NCBI RefSeq assembly: GCF_002197665.1
Contig: NZ_NBBJ01000001.1
Coordinates: 1,459,225 to 1,523,224, forward strand
From: Sphingomonas mucosissima
GTDB lineage: Bacteria > Pseudomonadota > Alphaproteobacteria > Sphingomonadales > Sphingomonadaceae
DNA length: 64,000 nt
Direction of reading: 5' to 3'
Below are positions 17,829-25,801 of this stretch, in pieces. A model generated the notes under the pieces. The model saw nothing but the letters and a program-made list of their open reading frames with translations, was not told the DNA's origin and searched no databases. Positions within the stretch are counted from its first letter, which is position 1. Each line of letters starts with the position of its first letter. The position numbers and the translations under genes are program-made.

Positions 17829-19337
17829 TCAATCCAAGGACTTCACGATCTCTTCCACCATCTTCTTGGCATCCGCCAAAAGCATCATGGTGTTGTCGCG
17901 GTAGAACACCTCGTTATCCACACCGGCATAACCGACGCCGCCCATTGAGCGTTTGATGAAAAGCACGGTCTTGGCCTTCTCCACGTCGAGCACAGGCATG
18001 CCGTAGATCGGCGAGGTTTTGTCCGTCTTCGCGGCGGGGTTCGTCACGTCATTCGCACCGATGACGAAGGCGACGTCGGTTTGCGAGAACTCCGAATTGA
18101 TGTCCTCAAGCTCGAAAACCTCGTCGTACGGAACGTTGGCCTCGGCGAGCAGCACGTTCATATGCCCAGGCATGCGACCGGCAACCGGGTGAATGGCGTA
18201 TTTTACGCGAACGCCATACTCCTTCAGCTTGTCGCCCATCTCCCGCAGGGCGTGCTGCGCCTGCGCCACTGCCATGCCGTAGCCGGGCACGATGATAACC
18301 TGTTCCGCCTGGCTCATCAGGAAGGCCGCATCCTCGGCCGACCCGCGCTTCCACGGGCGGTCTATCTTTGCCGCGCCCTCGCCGCTCGGCCCGGCTTCGG
18401 CGCCGAAGCCACCAGCAATCACGCTGATGAAACTGCGGTTCATCGCGCGGCACATGATGTAGCTGAGGATCGCGCCGGACGAGCCCACGAGCGCGCCCGT
18501 GATGATCATCGCCGTATTGTGGAGCGTGAAGCCCATCGCCGCCGCCGCCCAGCCGGAATAGCTGTTCAGCATCGACACGACGACCGGCATGTCCGCGCCG
18601 CCGATCGGGATGATCAGGAGGAAACCGATCGCAAAGGACAGACCCACCACGATCCAGAAGTCGATCGGTGATTGCGTCAGCCAGAAGGAAAAGGAAAACC
18701 AGACGATCATCAGCGCGACGCCCAGATTGATCGCGTGACGCATCGGCAGCATGATCGGCGCGCCGCCCATGTTACCATTCAGTTTGAGGAAGGCGATTAC
18801 CGAGCCGGAGAAGGTGATGGCACCGATCGCCACGCCAAGGATCATTTCGATCCGGCTGACGCCATGGATTGCGGCGAACGGCTGGCCGATCAGCGGCGTG
18901 ACGATATCGGCGATGCCGAACGCCACCGGATTGAGGAAGGCGGCGATCGCCACAAGCACAGCGGCCATGCCGACGAGGCTGTGGAACGCGGCCACGAGCT
19001 GCGGCATCGCCGTCATGGCGATGCGGCGCGCCGTGACGACGCCGATCACCGCACCGATGGCGAGCGCGGCAAGGATCTCGAACACCGCAAGCGAGTCCAC
19101 CCGCTGCAACAGCGCAGCGTAATCGTAGCCGGCGACCTCGCCGACGGCGAGCACGGGCATGGTCGGCACGTGCGTGGCAAGCGTCGTAATCACGGCGATC
19201 GCCATGCCGATCATGCCGTAGCGATTGCCGCGGCGGCTGCTTTCGGGGCTGGAGAGACCTCGAAGGGCGAGAATGAAGCACACGCCCGATATCAGGTAGG
19301 CGAGCGCCACCCAGGGATTGTCCGCGACGTGTTCCAC
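17829..19337 (-). CDS. pntB: NAD(P) transhydrogenase, beta subunit
   Basis: This 502-residue integral membrane subunit carries most of the proton channel (several helices in the first ~300 residues) and the C-terminal NADP(H)-binding domain III. Domain III shows the PntB sequence VIIVPGYGMAVAQAQH with its GYGMAVAQA dinucleotide loop, then VKYAIHPVAGRMPGHMNVLLAEA and FVIGANDVTNPAAK. The enzyme couples hydride transfer from NADH to NADP+ to inward proton flow and so supplies NADPH. It is the last gene of the pnt unit, 98 bases after pntAB. Confidence 0.96.
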   Translation of the reverse strand: MEHVADNPWVALAYLISGVCFILALRGLSSPESSRRGNRYGMIGMAIAVITTLATHVPTMPVLAVGEVAGYDYAALLQRVDSLAVFEILAALAIGAVIGVVTARRIAMTAMPQLVAAFHSLVGMAAVLVAIAAFLNPVAFGIADIVTPLIGQPFAAIHGVSRIEMILGVAIGAITFSGSVIAFLKLNGNMGGAPIMLPMRHAINLGVALMIVWFSFSFWLTQSPIDFWIVVGLSFAIGFLLIIPIGGADMPVVVSMLNSYSGWAAAAMGFTLHNTAMIITGALVGSSGAILSYIMCRAMNRSFISVIAGGFGAEAGPSGEGAAKIDRPWKRGSAEDAAFLMSQAEQVIIVPGYGMAVAQAQHALREMGDKLKEYGVRVKYAIHPVAGRMPGHMNVLLAEANVPYDEVFELEDINSEFSQTDVAFVIGANDVTNPAAKTDKTSPIYGMPVLDVEKAKTVLFIKRSMGGVGYAGVDNEVFYRDNTMMLLADAKKMVEEIVKSLD

Positions 19338-19435
19338 TATCCTCTTCCCCTATTCGTCGTCCGGCGCGGGCCGGTTTGCCCTGTGCGGGCGCAACTTCAC
19401 GGCAGTCGAACCCGGCCGCCAACCGGCGCCGGTGG

Positions 19436-19735
19436 TCAGTGCTTGACCGCCGCCGGCCGTTCTTTCTTCTTGTACATCGCCAGCATGCGCTGGGTGACGG
19501 CGAAGCCGCCGAAGATATTGATGCTGGCCAGCACGACGCCGAGCAGCCCCAGCCACTTGGAGCTCGCCGAGCCGCTGGCCGCCGCGGCGATCAGTGCGCC
19601 GACGATGATGACGCTGGAAATGGCATTGGTCACCGCCATCAGCGGCGTGTGAAGCGCCGGTGTCACCGACCAGACCACGAAATAGCCGACGAAACACGCC
19701 AGCACGAAGATCGACAGGATCGCGATGAAGCTCAA
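19436..19735 (-). CDS. pntAB: NAD(P) transhydrogenase, alpha-2 (membrane) subunit
   Basis: A 99-residue membrane protein with the domain II segment of the alpha chain: three to four hydrophobic helices, including the family sequence TPALHTPLMAVTNAISS and NIFGGFAVTQRMLAMYKKK. In alphaproteobacteria the alpha chain is usually split into soluble alpha-1 and this small alpha-2, as here. It lies between pntAA and pntB. Confidence 0.95.
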   Translation of the reverse strand: MSFIAILSIFVLACFVGYFVVWSVTPALHTPLMAVTNAISSVIIVGALIAAAASGSASSKWLGLLGVVLASINIFGGFAVTQRMLAMYKKKERPAAVKH

Positions 19736-19754
19736 CTTCCCCTCCTCATTTGCC

Positions 19755-19812
19755 GCGAATGTTGAGAATGTTGAGACACTCGCGCGTTTTTCTCCAACGC
19801 CTCAACATTCGC
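19755..19812. repeat. Inverted repeat with a 9-bp tandem copy between pntAA and pntAB
   Basis: GCGAATGTTGAG (19755-19766) pairs perfectly with CTCAACATTCGC (19801-19812) across a 34-base loop. The unit GAATGTTGA is also repeated in tandem at 19757-19765 and 19766-19774, so two alternative pairings are possible. In the mRNA of the pnt operon it would form a hairpin in the 125-base gap between pntAA and pntAB. It could affect mRNA stability or relative expression. Confidence 0.7.
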
Positions 19813-19860
19813 CGCCCGGCCGATCATCGTTGTGACCGAAGCCGGGCGTGTAGGACAGCA

Positions 19861-20988
19861 TCAGCCCGCAGCAAGCAGCCGCTGGTTGACGACCTTGCCG
19901 TCCCTGGTCAGCCGAACCGCGTCGCCGATTTCCTCGTCGAGCACCGGCCGGCCCTGTTCCTTGTCCCAGAAAGCCGACAGGAAATTGAAGAGGTTGCGCG
20001 AGAACAGCGCCGATGCATCCGCGGCGAGGCGCGACGGCACGTTGCGGTGCCCGACGATCTTCACGCCGTGTTTCACGACGATCTCACCGGCGACCGAACC
20101 CTCGACATTGCCGCCCTGCTCCACCGCAAGATCGACGATCACGCTCCCCGGCCGCATGGTGGCGATCTGCGCATCGCTGATGAGCCGCGGCGCGGCACGC
20201 CCCGGAATCAGCGCCGTGGTGATCACGATATCCTGCTTGGCGATGTGCCCGGAGACCAGCTCGGCCTGCGCCTTCTGATATTCCGCGCTCATCTCCGTGG
20301 CGTAGCCGCCGGAGCCTTCGCCCTCGATGCCGGCTACGTTTTCGACGAAGATCGGCTTGGCGCCGAGCGACTGGATCTGCTCCTTGGTGGCGGAGCGGAC
20401 GTCCGTCGCCGACACCTGCGCTCCGAGGCGCCGCGCGGTGGCGATCGCCTGGAGCCCGGCCACGCCGACGCCCATCACGAACACCTTGGCCGCGGACACG
20501 GTGCCCGCTGCCGTCATCATCATCGGAAAGGCGCGGCCATATTCGGCGGCGGCATCCAGCACCGCCTTGTAGCCCGACAGATTGGATTGCGAGGACAGGA
20601 TATCCATCGACTGCGCGCGCGTGATGCGCGGCATGAACTCCATCGCCAGCGCCTCCAGCCCGGCGGCTGCATAAGCATCCACGCGCGCCCGGTCGCCGAA
20701 CGGATTGAGCCCTGCGGCCACCCACGCGCCCGGCTTTGCGCCGGCGAGCGAGGCCGGATCCGGCCCCTGTACGCCCAGGATGATGTCTGCCCCGGCAATG
20801 GTGCCGGCACGATCGCCGACGGTTGCCCCCGCATCGCGATACGCCTCGTCAGCGATCGACGCGCCTGCACCAGCGCCTGATTCCACGGCCAGATCTGCGC
20901 CCAGCTGAATGAACTTCTTCACCGTTTCCGGTGTCGCCGCCACTCGCTGCTCGCCGTCCGCCCCCTCCCTAAGGACAGCGATCTTCAT
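19861..20988 (-). CDS. pntAA: NAD(P) transhydrogenase, alpha-1 (NAD-binding) subunit
   Basis: A 375-residue soluble subunit related to alanine dehydrogenase. It begins MKIAVLREGADGEQRVAATPETV, the standard family start, and contains the NAD-binding stretch KVFVMGVGVAGLQAIATARRLGAQVSATDVR with its GxGxxG-type loop (GVGVAG). Further on are the Q-loop TTALIPGRAAPRLI and the MRPGSVIVDLAVEQGGNVE segment. It binds NAD(H) and passes hydride to domain III. It follows the oxidase subunit IV gene by three bases, so the two are co-transcribed. Confidence 0.96.
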   Translation of the reverse strand: MKIAVLREGADGEQRVAATPETVKKFIQLGADLAVESGAGAGASIADEAYRDAGATVGDRAGTIAGADIILGVQGPDPASLAGAKPGAWVAAGLNPFGDRARVDAYAAAGLEALAMEFMPRITRAQSMDILSSQSNLSGYKAVLDAAAEYGRAFPMMMTAAGTVSAAKVFVMGVGVAGLQAIATARRLGAQVSATDVRSATKEQIQSLGAKPIFVENVAGIEGEGSGGYATEMSAEYQKAQAELVSGHIAKQDIVITTALIPGRAAPRLISDAQIATMRPGSVIVDLAVEQGGNVEGSVAGEIVVKHGVKIVGHRNVPSRLAADASALFSRNLFNFLSAFWDKEQGRPVLDEEIGDAVRLTRDGKVVNQRLLAAG

Positions 20989-20991
20989 GGC

Positions 20992-21126
20992 TCAGGCGAT
21001 CAGATAGATGACGAGCGCGGCCAGCAGGATGCACAACAGCGTGCCCCACTTCATCATGCCCATCACGCGGTCATAGGTTGCCGCATGCGTCTTGATGTCC
21101 CCACCGGTCGTACCATGGTCAGCCAT
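20992..21126 (-). CDS. aa3-type cytochrome c oxidase subunit IV-like peptide
   Basis: A 44-residue peptide, MADHGTTGGDIKTHAATYDR then one hydrophobic helix (WGTLLCILLAALVIYLIA). This is the layout of the bacterial aa3 oxidase subunit IV family (a short polar front with a YxxF/YxxV-type motif and one membrane span). The ATG at 21126 has GAGAGGA upstream; the longer frame to 21183 is not needed. Here it leads the pnt operon, a common neighbourhood in related genomes. Whether it really joins the oxidase is inferred from the family. Confidence 0.8.
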   Translation of the reverse strand: MADHGTTGGDIKTHAATYDRVMGMMKWGTLLCILLAALVIYLIA

Positions 21127-21255
21127 AGCGATCCTCTCTTCCAAAAAAGCTTTGTGTAGCGTCTTAGTCCGCTCGACGGCCACCCCTCAAGCCTGCTTAA
21201 GCCTGCTTTTACTTGCACGGCCTAAAGCAGGACACGCGATGGGACAAAACCAGAG

Positions 21256-22677
21256 ATGACTCGCAACGGCCAGCGCTTGCTGATGCTGATCGACGATGAG
21301 CCTGCGCAGCGGCGCCTCGTCGCGGCGCTTGCCGCGCGTGGCGGATGGCGCACGATCTTCGCCGGCGATGGGGAAACCGCAATTGCCACGCTCGGCACGC
21401 AGGATGGGATGCGGCTCGACGCGATCCTGCTCGACCAATGGGGCGAGGATGCCGATGCCTCTGCGCTGATCGCGGAGCTGCGCACCCGGCGCCCGGCGCT
21501 TCCCGTGCTGGTGGTCACCGCCAACGGCTCGGTTTCCCATGCGGTGAGTGCGATGCGCGCGGGCGCGACGGATTTCCTGGTAAAGCCGCTCGCCCCCGAA
21601 CGCTTGCTGCAGGCGCTGGACGCGGCGGTCGAGGGCACCGCGGCCGGCGAGCTGCGCCCGCTGACCGAGAAGATCCCCGCGATGCTTGGCTTCGACGAGA
21701 TCGTCGGATCGGAACCGCAATTCCGTGCGGCGCTCGCCATCGCGGCCAAGGCGGCGCGCGCGCGAGTCGCGGTGCTGATCGAGGGCGAGAGCGGGGTCGG
21801 CAAGGAAGTGGTGGCGGAAGCGATCCATGCCGCCAGCCCGCGCGCCAAGAAGCCGATGCTGACGGTGAATTGCGGCACGCTGCCGGCCAATCTGATCGAC
21901 AGCGAATTGTTCGGGCATGAGCCGGGCGCATTCCCCGGCGCGTTTGATCGCAAGGTGGGCAAGTTCGTCGAGGCGGATGGCGGCACGCTCTTTATCGACG
22001 AAGTCGCCGAACTGCCGCTCGAGACGCAGGACCGGCTTCACGCCGCGCTGCAAACCGGGCTTATCCACCCGCAGGGTGGGCGCCATGCACGTGAAGTGGA
22101 CGTTCGGGTGATCGCGGCCACCAACAAGCGGCTTTCCGAAGAAGTCGAAGCCGGCCGGTTTCGCGAAGACCTTTTCTTCCGGCTGAATGTCGTGCCGGTG
22201 ACGATCCCGCCCCTGCGCGATCGCGCGCAGGATATCCCGGCCCTGGCGCGGCACCTGCTTGCGCGGATCGCGCTTCAACCGGGATTGCGACAGCTCGGCA
22301 TCACCGATGATGCGGTGGCCATGCTGGTCGATTACGACTGGCCCGGCAACGTTCGCCAGATGCAGAACGCGCTGTTCCGCGCGGCAGTGCTTTGCGAGGG
22401 CGACGCGCTCACCCGCGCGGATTTTCCGCAGATCGCGACGCTCAACGCGCGTCGGGTGCGCGCGCCGCAGCCGCAGCATATGTCCACCTCCGGCGGCGTG
22501 ACGCTGTTCCACGCGGACGGGAACCTGCGGGCATTGCACGAGATCGAGGCCGACGTGATCCGCCTGGCGATCGGCCATTACCGCGGGCGGATGACGGAAG
22601 TCGCTCGGCGCTTGGGCATCGGGCGGTCAACGCTTTATCGCAAGCTGAGCGAATTGGGGATCGACAGCGCGGCGTAA
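21256..22677 (+). CDS. NtrC-type response regulator with GAFPGA loop
   Basis: A 473-residue three-domain activator. Residues 1-120 are a complete receiver (acidic pair DD at 13-14, phosphoacceptor Asp60, TAN and LVKP with the conserved Lys). Residues ~140-380 are the AAA+ domain: Walker A GESGVGKE (177-184), Walker B GGTLFIDE (Asp248, Glu249), and arginine-rich FREDLFFRLNVVPVTIPPLRDR. The C-terminus has a Fis-type helix-turn-helix (EVARRLGIGRSTLYRKLSELGI). The sigma-54 contact loop reads GAFPGA (224-229) rather than GAFTGA. It diverges from the oxidase/pnt unit and converges on the mrp operon. The cognate kinase is not in the window. Confidence 0.9.
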   Translation: MTRNGQRLLMLIDDEPAQRRLVAALAARGGWRTIFAGDGETAIATLGTQDGMRLDAILLDQWGEDADASALIAELRTRRPALPVLVVTANGSVSHAVSAMRAGATDFLVKPLAPERLLQALDAAVEGTAAGELRPLTEKIPAMLGFDEIVGSEPQFRAALAIAAKAARARVAVLIEGESGVGKEVVAEAIHAASPRAKKPMLTVNCGTLPANLIDSELFGHEPGAFPGAFDRKVGKFVEADGGTLFIDEVAELPLETQDRLHAALQTGLIHPQGGRHAREVDVRVIAATNKRLSEEVEAGRFREDLFFRLNVVPVTIPPLRDRAQDIPALARHLLARIALQPGLRQLGITDDAVAMLVDYDWPGNVRQMQNALFRAAVLCEGDALTRADFPQIATLNARRVRAPQPQHMSTSGGVTLFHADGNLRALHEIEADVIRLAIGHYRGRMTEVARRLGIGRSTLYRKLSELGIDSAA

Positions 22678-22739
22678 GGCCGCCGCCTGCGGTAGTCGTA
22701 GACGCAGGGGAGCCAGACAGGGGTCTGCCCCTTACCGCG

Positions 22740-23189
22740 TCAGGAGCGCCGTTCCGGGCTCGCGTCTCCCGTCTCACCCAGGATCATTTCCTCCAGTTCC
22801 TCGTCACGGCCGAACGTCGCCCAGTCGGCATCATGCGGCGGGGCGACCGGCATGCCCTCGGCGGCCGGCGCGTTCTCGTCCGGCTCCGTGCGGCAGCCAT
22901 GGAGATACGCCTTGGCGATCAGGTTTGCCGAGATCGGCGCCGTGATGAACAGGAAAAGCGTGATCAGCAGCTCGTGCGCCGTCCACGCATGTCCATATGC
23001 CGGGAAATAGACCATGGAGGCGATCAGGCAGCTGCCGACCCCCAGGGTGGTCGCCTTGGTCGGGCCATGCAGCCGGCTCATCAGGGAAGGCAGCTTGGCC
23101 AGCCCCCAGCTTCCGATCAACGCGAACGCGCCGCCAAGCAGGAGAAGGCCCGAGATCACGACATCGGCGATGATCATGCCGCCGCTCAT
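22740..23189 (-). CDS. mrpG: Mrp/Pha antiporter subunit G
   Basis: A 149-residue membrane protein, last in the antiporter operon. It has three hydrophobic segments (VISGLLLLGGAFALIGSWGL, SCLIASMVYF, ELLITLFLFITAPISANLIAKAYL) and the MrpG family sequence LPSLMSRLHGPTKATTLG. The C-terminal ~50 residues are an acidic, probably disordered tail. The ATG at 23189 overlaps the mrpF stop (ATGA); the longer frame to 23423 is a shadow of mrpF. Mrp complexes swap Na+ or K+ for protons and help with alkaline and salt tolerance. Confidence 0.9.
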   Translation of the reverse strand: MSGGMIIADVVISGLLLLGGAFALIGSWGLAKLPSLMSRLHGPTKATTLGVGSCLIASMVYFPAYGHAWTAHELLITLFLFITAPISANLIAKAYLHGCRTEPDENAPAAEGMPVAPPHDADWATFGRDEELEEMILGETGDASPERRS

Positions 23190-23455
23190 TCCACCACGTC
23201 CCCGCGCAACAGGAACTTGGAATAAGCCGCCGTTCCGACGAAGCCGACCATCGCAAGCAGAAGCGCCGCCTCGAAATAGGTCGTGGTGGTCTCGTGAATG
23301 CCGAACAGGATGATGAAGGCAATCGCGTTGATCACCATTGTATCGAGCGCGAGGATGCGGTCGGCAGCGGTCGGGCCGCGAAACAGCCGGAACAGGTTGA
23401 GCAGCATCGCCGCCGAGACGCACGCCATGGCGCCGATCAGCGCATAGGCGATCAT
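23186..23455 (-). CDS. mrpF: Mrp/Pha antiporter subunit F
   Basis: An 89-residue protein with three membrane spans and the MrpF core RLFRGPTAADRILALDTM. It overlaps mrpE upstream and mrpG downstream by four bases each, so the genes are translationally coupled. It is a small structural subunit of the cation:proton antiporter complex. Confidence 0.92.
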   Translation of the reverse strand: MIAYALIGAMACVSAAMLLNLFRLFRGPTAADRILALDTMVINAIAFIILFGIHETTTTYFEAALLLAMVGFVGTAAYSKFLLRGDVVE

Positions 23456-23940
23456 CGAAAGATCTCCATCAGGCGGCGTTCGTAGCGGGCCTTAATGTGG
23501 GCGATCTCGGCAGCGGGATCGGCAACGTCTAGCGCGTGGACCAGCAAGTGGCGACCGTCGGTGGATATATCTGCCGACACGGTGCCCGGCGTTAGGCTGA
23601 TCGTGCCGGCCAGCAGCGTGATCGCCTCGGCCGAGTGCAGATCGAGCGGGATGGCGAGCCAGGACGGTCTGAGATCCCGGTTGCGGCGGAAGAGGATCAG
23701 CCGGGCCACGTGGAAGTTGGCGACGATGATGTCCCGCACGACCAGCAGGAGAAAGAGCAACAACGGCAGCCGCCACCGCATGCCGGGCCGGTCGGGCCAG
23801 AAAGCGGCCGTGTAGATGGGCACAAGAACGGCAAAGATGCCGCCGAGCACCAGGCCCCCCATGCTGAACGAATTCAGCATCAACAGCCAGATGAGGAGGA
23901 GCATGGCGGTGAGCCCGGGGTGCGGAAGGATACGCCTCAT
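23452..23940 (-). CDS. mrpE: Mrp/Pha antiporter subunit E
   Basis: A 162-residue protein with two or three N-terminal membrane spans (LTAMLLLIWLLMLNSF, GLVLGGIFAVLVPIY, LPLLLFLLLVVRDIIVANFHVA) and a soluble tail with the MrpE sequence SLTPGTVSADIS and an acidic, helical C-terminus. The ATG at 23940 overlaps the mrpD stop (ATGA). The longer frame to 24402 is a shadow of mrpD. Confidence 0.92.
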   Translation of the reverse strand: MRRILPHPGLTAMLLLIWLLMLNSFSMGGLVLGGIFAVLVPIYTAAFWPDRPGMRWRLPLLLFLLLVVRDIIVANFHVARLILFRRNRDLRPSWLAIPLDLHSAEAITLLAGTISLTPGTVSADISTDGRHLLVHALDVADPAAEIAHIKARYERRLMEIFR

Positions 23941-25442
23941 GCGCCCGCCCCTGCTGGCGGCGGGAGAACCGCGCGCACATAGCCGGCCACGTCGAATATC
24001 TGCCGGCTGGCCGCCTCCATATAGGCGGTGACCGGCCCGGCGCCGGCGGTGAGCAGCACCAACATGGCGAGTAGAAAGCCCGCCGGCGCGGCTTCCGCAA
24101 GGTTGGGCGCGCTTCGCCGGGCGGGCGGTGGCGGGGTCACGTCGCTTTTCCAGAACAAGGTGCTGCCGGCGCGCGCGAGCGCGATCACCGCCACCAGGCT
24201 GGTGCCCAGGATCACCGCCCAGATCGCCCGCCACCACGAAGACGAGAGCGACGCCTGGAGGATCAACAGCTTGCCAATGAAGCCCGAAAGCGGCGGCAGG
24301 CCCGCCAGCGCCACGCCGCCGGCGAGAAACAACCCAGCCAGCAGTTGTCGGCCGGGATAGCCGGGCGTGGCGACGATCGCATCGCCCTCCATCCCGCGCC
24401 AACGGATCACAAGATCGGTGATGAGGAACAACAGCGCGGCAGCGATGGTAGTGTGCGGCAGATAATATAGCGCCCCTGCCATCGCGGATTGCTCGAACAG
24501 CGCGACGGCCGTCAGCAGGATCGCGGTCGAGCCGATCAGGCCGAAGGCGGCGGTGGAGCGCAGATGGCGCGCCGCAAGGAAGCCGACGAAGCCCAGGATC
24601 ATCGTGCCCAGCGCGGCGGGCACCATGTAACGCCCGGCAGCGCCCGCGAAGATCAGCGGGCCGGTGCGGATGATCGCATAAGCGCCCACCTTGGTCATGA
24701 TGGCGAACAGCGCCGCGACAGCTGGGGCGGCTCCGGCATACGCACGCGGCAACCAGAGATGGAGCGGCAGCAACGCAGCTTTCAGCGCGAAAACGGCGGT
24801 GAGCAGCATGCCGCCGGCCCGGAACAGGCCATGATCGCCGGCCGGAAGCGAGGCCGCCCGAACGGCCATATCGGCCATGTTGAGCGTGCCGGTGACGCCA
24901 TAGAGCAGGCCTAATGCGATCAGGAACAGCGTCGAGCCGACCAGATTGACGATCACATATTGCACACCCGCGGTCAGCCGCCGAGCGCCCTGCCCGTGCA
25001 GCAGCAAGCCATAGGAGGCGATCAGCAGCACCTCGAAGAAGACGAACAGGTTGAACAGATCACCCGTCAGGAACGCGCCATTCAGCCCAAGCAACTGGAA
25101 CTGAAACAATGGATGGAAATGCCACCCGCGCCGATCCAGGCTGGTCAGCGTCGCGTGCACGCTGACGGCCAACGCCAGCGCGCTGGTCAGCACCAGCATC
25201 ATCGCCGCCAGACGATCGAGCACCAGCACGATGCCGAACGGCGCCGGCCAGGCACCGAGCGCGTAGGCCGCCACTCCTCCCTCTGACGCTTCGATCATCA
25301 GCAGGACAGTGATGCCCAGCAACAGCGCCGTCGCGCCGATCGACACGCCGGCGCCGATCCAGCGGCGACGGCGACGAAACAGCAGGGAAATGGTGGCCGC
25401 GAAGGCCGGCAGCAGCACCGGCGCAGCGATCAGCGCGCTCAT
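23937..25442 (-). CDS. mrpD: Mrp/Pha antiporter subunit D
   Basis: A 501-residue polytopic protein homologous to the proton-pumping NuoM/NuoN type subunits of complex I. Family features seen include LTGDLFNLFVFFEVLLIASYGLL, FALKAALLPLHLWLPRAYAGA (the conserved Lys and Pro-rich broken helix) and LAGLPPLSGFIGKLLIL. It should form one of the proton channels of the antiporter. Four-base overlaps link it to mrpC and mrpE. Confidence 0.94.
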   Translation of the reverse strand: MSALIAAPVLLPAFAATISLLFRRRRRWIGAGVSIGATALLLGITVLLMIEASEGGVAAYALGAWPAPFGIVLVLDRLAAMMLVLTSALALAVSVHATLTSLDRRGWHFHPLFQFQLLGLNGAFLTGDLFNLFVFFEVLLIASYGLLLHGQGARRLTAGVQYVIVNLVGSTLFLIALGLLYGVTGTLNMADMAVRAASLPAGDHGLFRAGGMLLTAVFALKAALLPLHLWLPRAYAGAAPAVAALFAIMTKVGAYAIIRTGPLIFAGAAGRYMVPAALGTMILGFVGFLAARHLRSTAAFGLIGSTAILLTAVALFEQSAMAGALYYLPHTTIAAALLFLITDLVIRWRGMEGDAIVATPGYPGRQLLAGLFLAGGVALAGLPPLSGFIGKLLILQASLSSSWWRAIWAVILGTSLVAVIALARAGSTLFWKSDVTPPPPARRSAPNLAEAAPAGFLLAMLVLLTAGAGPVTAYMEAASRQIFDVAGYVRAVLPPPAGAGA

Positions 25443-25801
25443 GTGCGGTTTTCCCGATCAAGCAAATCGGGGTCCGGCCTGCCGTCCACCTGATCGGTCC
25501 CGGTCTCCAGAAAGGTGCGCAACGCCAGCACGAGCGCCAGCGCCGTCATGCCAAACGAAATCACGATCGCGGTGAGCACCAGCGCCTGGGGCAACGGATC
25601 GGTGTAGCCCGTGGCGCCCTTTTCGTAGATCGCCGGACGACCGACCACGAGCCGCCCCATCGCGAACAGGAAAAGGTTGATCGCGTAGGACAGCATGGCG
25701 AGGCCAAGCACCACCGGAAAGGTGCGCGCGCGCAGGCACAGATAGATGCCGCCGGCGGTCAGGGCGCCGATCGCGGTTGCCACAAGGAACTCCATGCTCA
25801 T
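25439..25801 (-). CDS. mrpC: Mrp/Pha antiporter subunit C
   Basis: A 120-residue NuoK-like protein with three membrane spans. The sequence YLCLRARTFPVVLGLAMLSYAINLFLFAMG and DPLPQALVLTAIVISFGMTAL is the MrpC signature. The start at 25801 overlaps the stop of mrpA (ATGA), supporting it over the Met two codons later. The C-terminal tail is short and charged. Confidence 0.94.
   Translation of the reverse strand: MSMEFLVATAIGALTAGGIYLCLRARTFPVVLGLAMLSYAINLFLFAMGRLVVGRPAIYEKGATGYTDPLPQALVLTAIVISFGMTALALVLALRTFLETGTDQVDGRPDPDLLDRENRT

Noticed and set aside
21187..22578. 463-codon minus-strand frame opposite the NtrC-type regulator
   Set aside because: It lies wholly antisense to a gene with clear domains and has a biased, repetitive composition typical of shadows in GC-rich DNA.
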